A DNA stretch of 64,000 nt from Streptomyces abyssalis (GTDB taxonomy: Bacteria; Actinomycetota; Actinomycetes; Streptomycetales; Streptomycetaceae), in contig NZ_LJGT01000040.1 in NCBI RefSeq assembly GCF_001751365.1, positions 186,001 to 250,000 of the forward strand, written 5' to 3'. Below the pieces are notes generated by a model, which was given only the letters and a program-made list of their open reading frames with translations, made no database searches and was not told the DNA's origin. Shown in pieces: positions 25,896 through 35,525 of the stretch (positions within the stretch are counted from its first letter, which is position 1; each line of letters begins with the position of its first letter). The position numbers and the translations under genes are program-made.

Positions 25896-27521
25896 GTGAG
25901 ACGAATCCGGCCGCTGCTGCTGTGCGCCGCTCTCCTCGTCACCGTCCTCCCCGGCTCGACGGCTGCCGCGGCCGCCGAGAACCCAGGCCCCCGCGAGCGG
26001 CAGCCCACGCCGCTGGGCCACGTGGTGCCGGCGCCCGAATCCGTACGGGAGGGCGGCGGGGCCTTCACCATCACGGACAGGACGGTCATCCGTGTGACCG
26101 GCTCCTCCGGCGAGGCGCGCCGCGTCGCGGACCAACTGGCGGGGCTGCTGCGCCCGTCCACCGGCTACCGGCTGCCCGTCACCACACAGCCGGGCCGTGA
26201 CGGCATCCAACTGCGGCTCACGGGCGGGAAGTCGCCCGGGAAGTCCGGCAAGTCCGGGCTGGGCGCGGAGGGTTACCGGCTGAAGGTCTCCCCGAAGGCG
26301 GCCGTGATCAGCGCGCCCACCGGCACGGGACTCTTCCACGGGATGCAGACGCTGCGCCAGTTGCTGCCCCCGCAGATCGAGTCGCGTACGGAGCAGCCGG
26401 GCCCGTGGCAGGTGGCGGGCGGCACGGTCACCGACCGGCCGCGGTACGCCTACCGGGGCGCGATGCTCGACGTCTCGCGGCACTTCTTCAGCGTCGAGGA
26501 GGTCAAGCGCTACATCGACCAGCTCGCCATGTACAAGATCAACAAGCTGCATCTGCACCTCTCCGACGACCAGGGCTGGCGGATCGCCATCGACTCCTGG
26601 CCGCGGCTGGCGACGTACGGCGGCGGGACCGAGGTCGGCGGCGGCCCCGGCGGCCACTACACCAAGGCCGACTACCGGGAGATCATCCGCTACGCCGACG
26701 AGCACGAGCTGACCGTCGTCCCCGAGATCGACATGCCGGGGCACACCAACGCGGCGCTCGCCTCGTACGCGGAGCTCAACTGCGACGGCGTCGCGCCGCC
26801 CCGCTACACGGGCATCGAGGTGGGCTTCAGCTCCCTGTGCGTGCCGCTCGATGTGACGTACGACTTCGTGGACGACGTGGTGCGTGAGCTGGCCGAGATG
26901 ACGCCGGGCCGCTATCTGCACATCGGCGGCGACGAGGCGCACTCGACGAGCCACGAGGACTACGTCGCCTTCATGGAGCGGGCCCAGAAGACTGTCGCCA
27001 AGTACGGCAAGACGGTGATCGGCTGGCACCAGCTCACCGGTGCGAAGCCGGCCGAGGGCGCCGTGGCGCAGTACTGGGGGACGAGCGGGGCCGCGGACGA
27101 ACCGGAGGTCGTGGAGGCGGCGAAGAAGGGGACGAAGCTGATCCTCTCGCCTGCCAACCGTGCCTACCTCGACATGCAGTACAACGAGGACACGCCACTC
27201 GGGCTGCACTGGGCGGGCTATGTGGAGGCGGAGCAGTCCTACAGCTGGGAACCCGGCAGCTACATCGAGGGAGCGCCCGAGGGCGCCGTGCTGGGGGTCG
27301 AGGCGCCGCTGTGGTCGGAAACGCTGGAGAACAGCGAACACATCGAGTTCATGGCGTTCCCGCGGCTTCCCGGCATCGCGGAACTGGGCTGGTCGCCCGA
27401 GTCGGCGCTCGGCTGGGAGGGCTACCGGGAACGGCTGGCCGAACAGGGCCCGCGGTGGGAGCAGTTGGGCATGGAGTACTGGCGCTCACCGCAGGTGCCC
27501 TGGCCGGGCGGCAGCCGCTGA
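25896..27521 (+). CDS. hex: secreted beta-N-acetylhexosaminidase, GH20
   Basis: A 541-residue exported enzyme that releases GlcNAc from chito-oligosaccharides. A signal peptide (residues about 4-28, PLLLCAALLVTVLPG, Ala-rich cleavage site) is followed by the GH20b-like domain (about 40-175) and the catalytic barrel (from YRGAMLDVSRHFF). The catalytic Asp-Glu pair is D346-E347 in HIGGDEAHS. HLHLSDDQGWR and PEIDMPGH are standard. The GTG start follows GAAGGGA by 6 nt. From memory it corresponds to the S. coelicolor hexosaminidase near glmS. The dre-like site suggests DasR control. Confidence 0.95.
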   Translation: MRRIRPLLLCAALLVTVLPGSTAAAAAENPGPRERQPTPLGHVVPAPESVREGGGAFTITDRTVIRVTGSSGEARRVADQLAGLLRPSTGYRLPVTTQPGRDGIQLRLTGGKSPGKSGKSGLGAEGYRLKVSPKAAVISAPTGTGLFHGMQTLRQLLPPQIESRTEQPGPWQVAGGTVTDRPRYAYRGAMLDVSRHFFSVEEVKRYIDQLAMYKINKLHLHLSDDQGWRIAIDSWPRLATYGGGTEVGGGPGGHYTKADYREIIRYADEHELTVVPEIDMPGHTNAALASYAELNCDGVAPPRYTGIEVGFSSLCVPLDVTYDFVDDVVRELAEMTPGRYLHIGGDEAHSTSHEDYVAFMERAQKTVAKYGKTVIGWHQLTGAKPAEGAVAQYWGTSGAADEPEVVEAAKKGTKLILSPANRAYLDMQYNEDTPLGLHWAGYVEAEQSYSWEPGSYIEGAPEGAVLGVEAPLWSETLENSEHIEFMAFPRLPGIAELGWSPESALGWEGYRERLAEQGPRWEQLGMEYWRSPQVPWPGGSR

Positions 27522-27559
27522 CGGGCCGCCCGGCGGGGCCTGTGCGCGAGCGAGGGGCC

Positions 27560-28507
27560 TCAGAAGCGGTCGAGGAGGGCCTTCTTGGCCGTGGTGAACT
27601 CCTCGTCGGTGAGCACGCCTTCGCGGTGCAGTTCGCCGAGCTCACGCAGGCGGCGCAGCAGCCCGTCATGGTCGGAGACGTCCGCGGTGCCGTCCGTGCC
27701 CGCTGCTCCCGGCGCGTACGCCGCGGTCCCGCCGCCCTTGGAGAGAGACGGGGCAGCGGGCGGCACTGCCGGGCCTCCTCCCTGGTGGGGCTGTGCCGCG
27801 GCGGGGTGCGGCAGCCGGGCCGTCACCGCGGCGGCGAGCAGCACCGAGCCGCCCGTCTCACGGGCCTGCCGAATGCCCCACAGCAGCAGGCAGTTGGGGT
27901 CGTGTTCGGGCTTGAGGACGGGGGGCCTGCCCTTCGGGCGGAACCGCAGTGAGCCGTTCTCCCAGCCGATCGCGGGCGTCCACTCCACGCCGTCCAGTTC
28001 GTCGAGAGCGAGGAGGCGCGGCCCCGCATGCGACTTGCTCTCAGCGGCCATCCAGTTCCAGTCGAGCTGGATGCGCTCGCCGTCGAAGGAGACGGTGCCG
28101 TCGGTGCCGCTCGCCGTCAGCGGCACGGACGGCCCGGGCAGCAGATAGCGGTCGCAGGGCGTGTCCGGGACCTCGTCCAGCAGCAGGGCACGGCGGAGCT
28201 CTTCCACGAAGTACTCGGCGACGCCCTCGCGGTCCCGCTCCACCGCCAGTTGGTACGGATCGGAGCCGTCCGGCAGCCGCCCGCTCGCCACCTGGGCGAG
28301 CGGGTCAGCGCCTTCGCGCAGCCGCAGCCTGAGCCGGCCGCCCTTCCGTCCGGGTTCGTACGCGATGCCGGAGACGGCCATGAGGGGAACAGCCACCTCG
28401 CCCAGTGACTTGCGAAGGGGCGGCACTTGCTTCCCCGCGGCCGGGACGATCCGGATCGTCTCCCCGTCGAATGTCCAGGTGCCCGTGCGCTGGATGATTT
28501 CCGCCAT
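27560..28507 (-). CDS. DUF4429 protein with C-terminal SHOCT-type domain
   Basis: A 315-residue cytosolic protein. Two DUF4429-like repeats occupy about residues 1-100 and 120-225 (each with WTFDGETIRI or VSFDGERIQL-type openings and GGRLRLRLREG/GSLRFRP strands). A Pro/Gly linker leads to the C-terminal SHOCT motif LLRRLRELGELHREGVLTDE. SHOCT tails are oligomerisation modules on many bacterial proteins. Biochemical role unknown. It lies 8 nt upstream of the minus-strand acyl-CoA dehydrogenase stop, tail to tail with hex. Confidence 0.82.
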   Translation of the reverse strand: MAEIIQRTGTWTFDGETIRIVPAAGKQVPPLRKSLGEVAVPLMAVSGIAYEPGRKGGRLRLRLREGADPLAQVASGRLPDGSDPYQLAVERDREGVAEYFVEELRRALLLDEVPDTPCDRYLLPGPSVPLTASGTDGTVSFDGERIQLDWNWMAAESKSHAGPRLLALDELDGVEWTPAIGWENGSLRFRPKGRPPVLKPEHDPNCLLLWGIRQARETGGSVLLAAAVTARLPHPAAAQPHQGGGPAVPPAAPSLSKGGGTAAYAPGAAGTDGTADVSDHDGLLRRLRELGELHREGVLTDEEFTTAKKALLDRF

Positions 28508-28514
28508 GCTGCGA

Positions 28515-29672
28515 TTATCCGACGCCGAGCTCCCTGGCCACCAGCATCCGCTGGACCTCGCTCGTGCCCTCGCCGATCTCGAGGATCTTGGAGTCGCGCC
28601 ACATGCGGGCCACCGGGTATTCGTTCATGAAGCCGTAGCCGCCGTGGATCTGGGTGGCCTCGCGGGCATTGGTGACGGCGATCTCCGAGGAGTAGAGCTT
28701 CGCCAGCGCCGCCTCCTTCTTGAACGGTTCGCCGAGAGTCAGCCGGGACGCCGCGTCACGCCAGGCGATACGGGCCGTGTGCGCCCGCATCTCCATGTCG
28801 GCCAGCTTGAACTGGATCGCCTGGTTGGCACCGATCGGCTTGCCGAACGCCTGCCGGGTCTTGGCATAGCTGACGGACTCGTCGACGCAGCCCTGTGCGA
28901 GCCCCGTGGCCAGCGCGGAGATGGCGATCCGGCCCTCGTCGAGGATGCGCAGGAACTGGGCGTAGCCGCGGCCCTCCTCGCCCAGCAGATTCGCCGCCGG
29001 GACCCGTACGTCGGTGAAGGACAGCTCGCGGGTGTCCGAGGCGTTCCAGCCGACCTTCGAGTAGGGGGCGGCGACCGTGAAGCCGGGGGTGCCGGACGGC
29101 ACGATGATCGTCGAGATCCGCGGCGACCCGTCCTCCTTGCGGCCCGTGACGGCGGTGACGGTGACCAGACCGGTGATGTCCGTACCGGAGTTGGTGATGA
29201 AGCACTTCGAGCCGTTGATCACCCAGCTTTCCCCATCCCGCTCCGCCGTTGTACGGGTGCCGCCGGCGTCCGAACCGCACTCGGGTTCGGTCAGGCCGAA
29301 GGCGCCCAGCATCTCCCCGGAGCACAGCCGGGGCAGCCACTCGCGCTTCTGCTCCTCGGTGCCGAACCGGAAGACCGGCATGGCGCCGAGGGAGACGCCG
29401 GCCTCCAGGGTGATGGCCACCGAGGAGTCCACGCGGGCGAGCTCCTCCAGGGCGAGGCAGAGCGCGAGATAGTCGCCGCCCATGCCGCCGTACTCCTCGG
29501 GGAAGGGCAGCCCGAACAGGCCCATCTCGCCCATCTGGCGCACGATTTCGTACGGGAACTCGTGCCGCTCGTAGAACTCGCCGATCTTCGGGGCGACGAC
29601 CTTCTGCGCGAACTCCTCGACTGTGCGGCGGAGTTCCTCGTGCTCGGAAGAGAGACGGTGGTCGAGAGACAT
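28515..29672 (-). CDS. acdH: acyl-CoA dehydrogenase of leucine/isovalerate cluster
   Basis: A 385-residue FAD enzyme that desaturates branched or short acyl-CoAs. FAD and substrate blocks are FGLTEPECGSDAGG, WVINGSKCFITNSG, VGWNASDTREL, YAKTRQAFGKPIG and the C-terminal IHGGYGFMNEYPVARMWRD. The catalytic Glu is in the late position (ILEIGEGTSEVQ, about E368) as in short-chain enzymes. AAGGAG precedes ATG 29672. It lies 5 nt after the HMG-CoA-lyase gene. By position it should be the isovaleryl-CoA step, although human isovaleryl-CoA dehydrogenase uses a Glu at a different site. Confidence 0.92.
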   Translation of the reverse strand: MSLDHRLSSEHEELRRTVEEFAQKVVAPKIGEFYERHEFPYEIVRQMGEMGLFGLPFPEEYGGMGGDYLALCLALEELARVDSSVAITLEAGVSLGAMPVFRFGTEEQKREWLPRLCSGEMLGAFGLTEPECGSDAGGTRTTAERDGESWVINGSKCFITNSGTDITGLVTVTAVTGRKEDGSPRISTIIVPSGTPGFTVAAPYSKVGWNASDTRELSFTDVRVPAANLLGEEGRGYAQFLRILDEGRIAISALATGLAQGCVDESVSYAKTRQAFGKPIGANQAIQFKLADMEMRAHTARIAWRDAASRLTLGEPFKKEAALAKLYSSEIAVTNAREATQIHGGYGFMNEYPVARMWRDSKILEIGEGTSEVQRMLVARELGVG

Positions 29673-29677
29673 GGTGG

Positions 29678-30658
29678 TCACTGCTCCTTGTGGGAGTTCG
29701 GACGGGAGCCGGTATCCGTGCCGGCGCCGGTGAGCGCGCGCACGGTGCGTGAAGGGCTGGGACGGCCCAGCCGGTCCGCCATCCAGCCGCTTGTGGCCGT
29801 CAGACGGGCGAGGTCGACCCCGGTCTCGATGCCGAGACCTTGCAGCATCCAGACGAGGTCCTCGGTCGCGAGGTTTCCGGTGGCGCTCTTCGCGTACGGG
29901 CAGCCGCCGAGACCGCCCGCGGAGGCGTCGACGGTGGTCACGCCGTGCTGGAGCGCGGTGAGGGTGTTGGACAGGGCCTGGCCGTAGGTGTCGTGGAAGT
30001 GGACGGCGGTACGGGCCGCGGGAACCTCCGCGGTGGCCAGCTCGCCGAGCAGCGCCGCGACATGGCCGGGCGTGGCGACGCCGATGGTGTCGCCGAGGCT
30101 CAGCTCGTCGCAGCCCATGTCCAGCAGCGCGCGGCAGACTCCGGCCACCTGCGCGGGCGGGACGGCGCCTTCCCACGGATCGCCGAAACACATGGACACA
30201 TAGCCGCGCACCCACAGCCCCTCCGCCTTGGCGCGGGCGGCCACGGGCTCGAACATCGCCAGTGACTCGTCCAGGGAGCGGTTGAGGTTGGCCCTCGCGA
30301 AGGACTCGGTGGCGCTGGCGAAGACGGCGATGTGCCGGCAGCCGTGGGCGAACGCCCGGTCGAGGCCCCGTGCGTTGGGCACCAGGACCGGCAGCCGCAG
30401 GTCTTGCGGCAGGTCGCCGAGGAGCGGCATCAGCTCCTCGGCGTCGGCGAGTTGGGGGACCCACTTGGGGTGCACGAAGCTCGTCGCCTCGATGGTCTCC
30501 AGCCCCGCCTCGCGCAGCCGGTGGATGAACTCGGACTTCACCTCGACGGGGACGGTCGCCTGCTCGTTCTGCAGGCCGTCGCGCGGGCCGACTTCGTGGA
30601 TGCGAACCCGGGACGGGAGGCCGTCGCCGGTGAACCGCATGGGCAGACCCTCGATCAC
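29678..30658 (-). CDS. hydroxymethylglutaryl-CoA lyase
   Basis: A 326-residue DRE-TIM metallolyase that splits HMG-CoA to acetyl-CoA and acetoacetate, the end of leucine breakdown. Motif EVGPRDGLQNE carries the metal Asp and catalytic Arg, VHPKWVPQLAD and NLNRSLDES are family blocks, and VHFHDTYGQAL provides the metal His. AGGLGGCPYAKSATGN contains the redox-sensitive active-site Cys. GTG 30658 overlaps the previous stop as GTGA and has a doubled GGAGGT in front, so translation is coupled. Confidence 0.93.
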   Translation of the reverse strand: MIEGLPMRFTGDGLPSRVRIHEVGPRDGLQNEQATVPVEVKSEFIHRLREAGLETIEATSFVHPKWVPQLADAEELMPLLGDLPQDLRLPVLVPNARGLDRAFAHGCRHIAVFASATESFARANLNRSLDESLAMFEPVAARAKAEGLWVRGYVSMCFGDPWEGAVPPAQVAGVCRALLDMGCDELSLGDTIGVATPGHVAALLGELATAEVPAARTAVHFHDTYGQALSNTLTALQHGVTTVDASAGGLGGCPYAKSATGNLATEDLVWMLQGLGIETGVDLARLTATSGWMADRLGRPSPSRTVRALTGAGTDTGSRPNSHKEQ

Positions 30659-32853
30659 ACCTCCACCTCCTTGCCCGTCTCCGGGCCCGTGGCCTTGTCC
30701 CGGTCCTTTTCGCGGACCGGTTCCTGGCCCTGGTTCCGGCCGTGGTCCTGAGCCTGGTCCTGGTCCTGGTCCTGGTCCGCGTCGCCGGTGGAGGACGCCG
30801 GGGGATGCGGCTCGACGACGGCGAGCACCTGGTCCATGGCGACGGTGCTTCCCGCCGTGACGTCCAGTTCGGTGACTGTGCCGTCGTAGGGGGCGGTGAT
30901 GACGTGCTCCATCTTCATCGCCTCGACGACGAGCAGACTCTGGCCCGCCGTCACCTTGTCGCCGGCGGCGGCCTTCACCACGGTTACCGTGCCGGGCATG
31001 GGCGCCGTCAGGGCGTCCGCACCGTGTGCCCCGGCGCCGCCGCGCAGGGCGGCCGCCACGGGGTCGTGGTCCTGCATGTGCCAGCTGTCGCCGTCGCGGC
31101 CGAGCCAGTGGCCCGTGGCGGAGGCGGCGTGGGCGAGCCGGAGAGTGGTGCCGTCCCACTCTAGGTGCAGCCCGTGCGCCGCGCCGTCGTCGACGAGCCG
31201 GGCCGTGCGGGGCTCACCGTCGCCGACCCGGACCCGCGCGTCGCTCGCCGGCCCCTGTACGTGGACGGCGACCGGGTCGTGCCCCGGCACCCGCAAGTGG
31301 TGTGCCGTCCAGGCCGGTTCACCGCCGAGACGCCAGCCCGAAGGCACCGAGAAGGGGTCCGTCCAGGCAGCCGTGGACGTTTCAGGTTCGAGTGCCGCAT
31401 GGCGCAGCAGGGCGGCCGCCGCATAGACCTCATCGGGGATCTCGCGGGGCACAAGCGAGGCCGCCGTGCGGTCGACCAGGCCGGTGTCGAGGGCGCCCGC
31501 GGCGACGTCGGGATGTCCCGAGAGCCGCCGCAGGAAACCGGTGTTGGTCTCCACGCCGAGCACCGTCGTCTCCGCGAGGGCGGCGCGCAGCCTGCGCAGC
31601 GCCGTGGGCCGGTCCGGCCCGTGCGCGATGACCTTGGCCAGCATCGGGTCGTACGTCGTGCCGACCTCGGTGCCCGGCAGCAGCCCCGAGTCCGTGCGTA
31701 CGCCCTGGCCTTCGGCCTCACGGAGCAGCAGAACCGTGCCCGCCGAAGGCAGGAAGTCCACCCTGTCCCCCTGGAGCAGGGCCGTCTCGGCGCAGATGCG
31801 CGCCTCGACCGCGTGACCGTTCAGGGCGATGCCTGCCTGGCCGAAGGGCAGCGGCTCTCCTGCGGCCACCCGCAGCTGCCACTCGACCAGGTCGACGCCC
31901 GTGATCATTTCCGTGACGGGATGCTCGACCTGGAGGCGGGTGTTCATCTCCATGAAGTAGTAGGGACGGTGGGCGCCGTCCTCATGCGGGGAGGACCCGC
32001 CGCCCTGAGGGCCGCCCGGGACGATGAACTCCACCGTGCCCGCGCCGCGGTACCCGCAGGAACGGGCGGCCTCCACGGCGGCCTCGCCCATCGCCGCCCG
32101 CGTCGCCTCGTCCAGCAGCGGGCTCGGAGCCTCCTCGATGATCTTCTGGTGGCGGCGCTGCAGAGAGCACTCGCGCTCGCCGAGATGCACCACGTTGCCG
32201 TGACCGTCGGCGAGTACCTGGATCTCGATGTGGCGCGGGGAGTCGATCCAGCGCTCCACCAGCAAGGTGTCGTCGCCGAAGGAGCCCAGGGCCTCGCGCC
32301 TCGCAGCGGCGACCTCGTCCGGCAGGGCCGCCTCGTCCCGCACCAGGCGCATGCCCTTGCCGCCGCCGCCCGCCGAGGGCTTCAGCAGCACGGGCATGCC
32401 GATCTCCCGTGCGGCGGCGGTCAGTTCGGCATCGCTCAGGCCCGACCCGGAGGAGCCGGGCACGACGGGAACGCCCGCCGCCTGCACCGTCTCCTTGGCG
32501 CGGATCTTGTCGCCCATCAGCTCGATGGCGGGGGCCGGCGGGCCGACGAAGACCAGACCGGCGTCCGAACAGGCCTGTGCGAAGGGGGCGTTCTCCGCGA
32601 GGAAGCCGTAACCCGGGTGGACGGCCTGAGCGCCGGTACGGGCCGCGGCCTCCAGCAGCCGCTCAGCCGAGAGATAGCTGGACGCGGCCTGTGCGGGCCC
32701 GATGCGCACCGCCCTGTCCGCCTCCCGCACATGGCGCGCGTCGGCGTCCGCGTCGCTGAAGACGGCGACGGAGGTGATGCCCAGCTGCCGCAGGGTACGG
32801 ATCACCCGCACCGCGATCTCGCCGCGGTTGGCAACCAGCACGGTGTCGAACAT
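30655..32853 (-). CDS. methylcrotonyl-CoA carboxylase biotin-carrying alpha subunit
   Basis: A 732-residue biotin-dependent carboxylase subunit. The biotin carboxylase domain (1-450) has VANRGEIAVRVIRT, LLKPSAGGGGKGMR, RHIEIQVLAD, ERECSLQRRHQKIIEE and EMNTRLQVEHPVTE. A middle region leads to the biotinyl domain near residue 630 with the biotinylated Lys in VEAMKMEHVI. The last 50 residues are an unusual Asp/Gln-rich tail (DADQDQDQDQAQDHG), coded by six-base repeats. It sits between mccB and hmgL, so methylcrotonyl-CoA is the likely substrate. The gene downstream overlaps by 4 nt. Confidence 0.93.
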   Translation of the reverse strand: MFDTVLVANRGEIAVRVIRTLRQLGITSVAVFSDADADARHVREADRAVRIGPAQAASSYLSAERLLEAAARTGAQAVHPGYGFLAENAPFAQACSDAGLVFVGPPAPAIELMGDKIRAKETVQAAGVPVVPGSSGSGLSDAELTAAAREIGMPVLLKPSAGGGGKGMRLVRDEAALPDEVAAARREALGSFGDDTLLVERWIDSPRHIEIQVLADGHGNVVHLGERECSLQRRHQKIIEEAPSPLLDEATRAAMGEAAVEAARSCGYRGAGTVEFIVPGGPQGGGSSPHEDGAHRPYYFMEMNTRLQVEHPVTEMITGVDLVEWQLRVAAGEPLPFGQAGIALNGHAVEARICAETALLQGDRVDFLPSAGTVLLLREAEGQGVRTDSGLLPGTEVGTTYDPMLAKVIAHGPDRPTALRRLRAALAETTVLGVETNTGFLRRLSGHPDVAAGALDTGLVDRTAASLVPREIPDEVYAAAALLRHAALEPETSTAAWTDPFSVPSGWRLGGEPAWTAHHLRVPGHDPVAVHVQGPASDARVRVGDGEPRTARLVDDGAAHGLHLEWDGTTLRLAHAASATGHWLGRDGDSWHMQDHDPVAAALRGGAGAHGADALTAPMPGTVTVVKAAAGDKVTAGQSLLVVEAMKMEHVITAPYDGTVTELDVTAGSTVAMDQVLAVVEPHPPASSTGDADQDQDQDQAQDHGRNQGQEPVREKDRDKATGPETGKEVEV

Positions 32854-32885
32854 GGTCGATGTCCCATCCTTCACGATGCAGCCCC

Positions 32886-34583
32886 TCACATACGGAAGAC
32901 GCCGAAGGCGGGCCCCGCGGGATCCTTCGCCGGCAGCGGTGCGTTGGCGCAGGCGGTGAGCGCGAGGCCCAGAACCGTCCGCGTCTCCAGCGGGTCGATC
33001 ACGCCGTCGTCCCAGAGCCTGGCCGTCGCGTAGTAGGCGCTGCCCTGCTCCTCGTACTGGGCGCGCACCGGGGCGCGGAACTCCGCCTCCTCCTCGGTGC
33101 TCCACTCCTCGCCGCGTGCCTCCAGCTGGTCACGCTTGACGGTCGCCAGTACGGCGGCGGCCTGCTCGCCGCCCATCACGGAGATCTTCGCGTTCGGCCA
33201 CATCCACAGGAAGCGGGGGCTGTAGGCGCGGCCGCACATCGAGTAGTTCCCCGCGCCGTACGAACCGCCTATGACGACCGTCAGCTTCGGCACCCTCGTG
33301 CACGCCACGGCCGTCACCATCTTCGCGCCGTGCTTGGCGATGCCGCCCGCCTCGTAGTCCCTGCCGACCATGAAGCCGGAGATGTTCTGCAGGAAGAGCA
33401 GCGGGATGCCGCGCTGGTCGCAGAGCTCGATGAAGTGCGCGCCCTTCTGGGCCGATTCGGAGAAGAGGATGCCGTTGTTGGCGACGATGCCGACCGGATG
33501 GCCGTGGACACGGGCGAAGCCGGTGACCAGCGTCGTCCCGAACTCGGCCTTGAACTCCTGGAACCGGGAGCCGTCCACCACGCGGGCGATGACCTCGCGC
33601 ACGTCGTACGGCGTGCGTGAGTCGACGGGCACCGCCCCGTACAGCCCCGAAGGGTCGACGGCCGGCGGCCGCGAAGGGAGCACGGACCAGGGCAGCGGCC
33701 CGCGCTCGGGCAGCGTGCCCGCGATGTGCCGGACGATCCGCAGCGCATGGGCGTCGTCCTCGGCGAGATGGTCCGTCACACCGGAGATCCGGCTGTGCAC
33801 CTCGCCGCCGCCCAGCTCCTCGGCGGTGACGACCTCGCCGGTGGCGGCCTTCACCAGCGGCGGACCGCCCAGGAAGATCGTGCCCTGGCTGCGCACGATC
33901 ACCGCTTCGTCGCTCATCGCCGGTACGTACGCACCGCCGGCCGTGCACGAGCCGAGCACCGCGGCGATCTGCGGAATGCCCGCCCCGGACATGCGCGCCT
34001 GGTTGTAGAAGATCCGGCCGAAGTGCTCCCGGTCGGGGAACACGTCGTCCTGCATCGGCAGGAACGCGCCGCCCGAGTCGACGAGATAGACGCACGGCAG
34101 CCTGTTCTCCAGGGCGATCTCCTGGGCGCGCAGGTGCTTCTTGACCGTCATCGGGTAATACGTGCCGCCCTTGACCGTGGCGTCGTTGGCGACGACGACC
34201 ACCTCGCGCCCGGAGACCCGGCCGATGCCCGCGATCACGCCCGCGGCCGGCGCCGCGCCTCCGTACATCCCCTCCGCCGCGAGGGGCGCGATCTCCAGAA
34301 AGGGCGAGCCGGGGTCGAGAAGGGTGTCCACGCGGTCGCGCGGCAGGAGCTTGCCCCGCTCGGTGTGCCGCGCGCGGGCCCGCTCGCCGCCGCCCAGCCT
34401 GGCGGCGGCCAGCTTCTCGCGCAGCTGAGCGGCCAGCTCACGGTGCGCCGCCTCGTTGGACCGGCAGGCCTCGGAGGCCGTGTCGATGCTGCTCGCCAGC
34501 GCCGGTGCCGGCCCCGCCACTCCCGATACCGCCTCCGGGACGGCCGTCCGCCCCGCTGCGGGCTGCGGTTGCTCGTGCCTCAC
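32886..34583 (-). CDS. methylcrotonyl-CoA carboxylase beta subunit
   Basis: A 565-residue carboxyltransferase. N-terminal domain: [50 protein letters not shown]-terminal domain: [36 protein letters not shown] and [19 protein letters not shown]. The QNISGFMVG and [11 protein letters not shown] forms are typical of methylcrotonyl- rather than propionyl-CoA carboxylases. The start is GTG, giving a short Ala/Pro-rich leader before the conserved core. First gene of the operon, 32 nt before the alpha subunit, and divergent from tetR. Confidence 0.94.
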   Translation of the reverse strand: MRHEQPQPAAGRTAVPEAVSGVAGPAPALASSIDTASEACRSNEAAHRELAAQLREKLAAARLGGGERARARHTERGKLLPRDRVDTLLDPGSPFLEIAPLAAEGMYGGAAPAAGVIAGIGRVSGREVVVVANDATVKGGTYYPMTVKKHLRAQEIALENRLPCVYLVDSGGAFLPMQDDVFPDREHFGRIFYNQARMSGAGIPQIAAVLGSCTAGGAYVPAMSDEAVIVRSQGTIFLGGPPLVKAATGEVVTAEELGGGEVHSRISGVTDHLAEDDAHALRIVRHIAGTLPERGPLPWSVLPSRPPAVDPSGLYGAVPVDSRTPYDVREVIARVVDGSRFQEFKAEFGTTLVTGFARVHGHPVGIVANNGILFSESAQKGAHFIELCDQRGIPLLFLQNISGFMVGRDYEAGGIAKHGAKMVTAVACTRVPKLTVVIGGSYGAGNYSMCGRAYSPRFLWMWPNAKISVMGGEQAAAVLATVKRDQLEARGEEWSTEEEAEFRAPVRAQYEEQGSAYYATARLWDDGVIDPLETRTVLGLALTACANAPLPAKDPAGPAFGVFRM

Positions 34584-34652
34584 CTCGCGCCCCCTCGCTC
34601 CTTCTGCCGCCCGGTACCGGCTCGTGCTCGCTCGCGCCTTGTATTGGGCGGC

Positions 34653-34670
34653 GGTTAACGGCCATTAACC
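34653..34670. promoter_or_regulatory. 18-bp palindromic operator O1 (TetR-type)
   Basis: GGTTAACGGCCATTAACC is palindromic apart from the positions flanking the centre. It lies nearer to the mcc operon, where it would block its promoter. It shares the GGTTA...TAACC arms with O2 (centre-to-centre 29 bp). Confidence 0.75.
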
Positions 34671-34681
34671 ACTGTCCACCA

Positions 34682-34699
34682 GGTTAACGCTCGCTAACC
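34682..34699. promoter_or_regulatory. 18-bp palindromic operator O2 overlapping tetR promoter
   Basis: GGTTAACGCTCGCTAACC keeps the GGTTA-CG-CG-TAACC symmetry. A -35-like TTAACG lies inside it, 18 bp before -10 TAGAAT (34708-34713), which ends 6 nt before the tetR ATG. The tetR mRNA is therefore probably leaderless and self-repressed. Confidence 0.75.
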
Positions 34700-34719
34700 C
34701 TCCTGTCTAGAATGGATTC

Positions 34720-35424
34720 ATGAGCACGCAGACGGGGTCCACCCCCACCCGCCGCGAGCAGATCCTGCGGGAGGCTGCCCGTCTATTCGCCGAGCGCGGC
34801 TTCCACGGTGTCGGTGTCGACGAGATAGGAGCCGCGGTCGGCATCAGCGGCCCCGGTCTCTACCGGCACTTCGCGGGCAAGGACGCGATGCTCGCCGAGC
34901 TCCTCGTCGGCATCAGCGAGCGGCTGCACGAGGGCGGACGCATGCGGGTGGAGGAGTCGGCGGCTGCGGGCCTCGCGCCGGAGGCCGCCCTCGACGCGCT
35001 CATCGCCGGGCACATCGACTTCGCCCTCGACGACCGTTCGCTGATCACGCTCCACGACCGCGAGCTGGACAGGCTCCGCGAGAGCGACCGCAAGCAGGTG
35101 CGCAAGCTGCAGCGGCAGTACGTCGAGCTGTGGGTCGACGCGGTGCGCGCGATCTATCCGGAGCTGACGTCGCTGGAGGCCCGCGTCGCCGTGCACACCG
35201 TCTTCGGGCTGCTCAACTCGACGCCCCACCTGAGCGGTTCGTCCGCGCTGCCCGACCGCGAGACCACGGCCGCGCTCCTGCACCGGCTCGCGCGCGGCGC
35301 CCTGGCCGCGGCCCCGGCCGAGGACGGAGCCGAGGACGGCGCCGGGGGCGGAGACGGCAGCCGCCGTACGGGGGCCGGTGAGGCGGGCGCCACAGCGGGT
35401 ACGACCTCTGGACAGCGCGGCTGA
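34720..35424 (+). CDS. TetR-family regulator of leucine/isovalerate catabolism
   Basis: A 234-residue repressor. The N-terminal HTH (about 12-58) reads REQILREAARLFAERGFHGV, VDEIGAAVGISGPGLYRHFAGKDAML. The C-terminal ligand domain is all-helical and ends in a Gly/Ala-rich tail. Divergence from mccB, with two palindromes in the 136-bp gap, makes it the likely local repressor, with an acyl-CoA as inducer by analogy with similar actinobacterial acyl-CoA-responsive TetRs. No ribosome-binding site precedes the ATG. Confidence 0.92.
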   Translation: MSTQTGSTPTRREQILREAARLFAERGFHGVGVDEIGAAVGISGPGLYRHFAGKDAMLAELLVGISERLHEGGRMRVEESAAAGLAPEAALDALIAGHIDFALDDRSLITLHDRELDRLRESDRKQVRKLQRQYVELWVDAVRAIYPELTSLEARVAVHTVFGLLNSTPHLSGSSALPDRETTAALLHRLARGALAAAPAEDGAEDGAGGGDGSRRTGAGEAGATAGTTSGQRG

Positions 35425-35445
35425 CCCGTGGGTAGCTTGGTTGAC

Positions 35446-35463
35446 TGAGCAAGCGCTTAGCCA
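35446..35463. promoter_or_regulatory. palindromic AAGCGCTT operator upstream of acyl-CoA dehydrogenase
   Basis: AGCAAGCGCTTAGC contains a perfect 8-bp AAGCGCTT core and resembles half-conserved KstR2-like motifs (AnCAAGnnCTTGnT) seen before actinobacterial acyl-CoA genes. It lies about 65 bp before the ATG/GTG region of the next gene and beside TTGACT (35441-35446), a -35-like hexamer. The regulator is unknown; the local TetR recognises a different palindrome. Confidence 0.5.
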
Positions 35464-35525
35464 ACGTCGAAAGCCCAGATCCGGCGGGTGGCGCGCGACA
35501 CAGCGGGACATGAGGAGGCGTGCCA

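Noticed and set aside
23294..26161. GlmS with a 347-residue N-terminal extension
   Set aside because: GlmS must start with Met-Cys (MCGIVGYIG at 25120) because Cys2 is the processed N-terminal nucleophile; the extension is out-of-frame noise.
35446..35463. Third copy of the LacI operator
   Set aside because: It shares AGCAAGCGCTT with OA but not the following TCTA, and lies before a fatty-acid gene far from lacI; more likely a different regulator.
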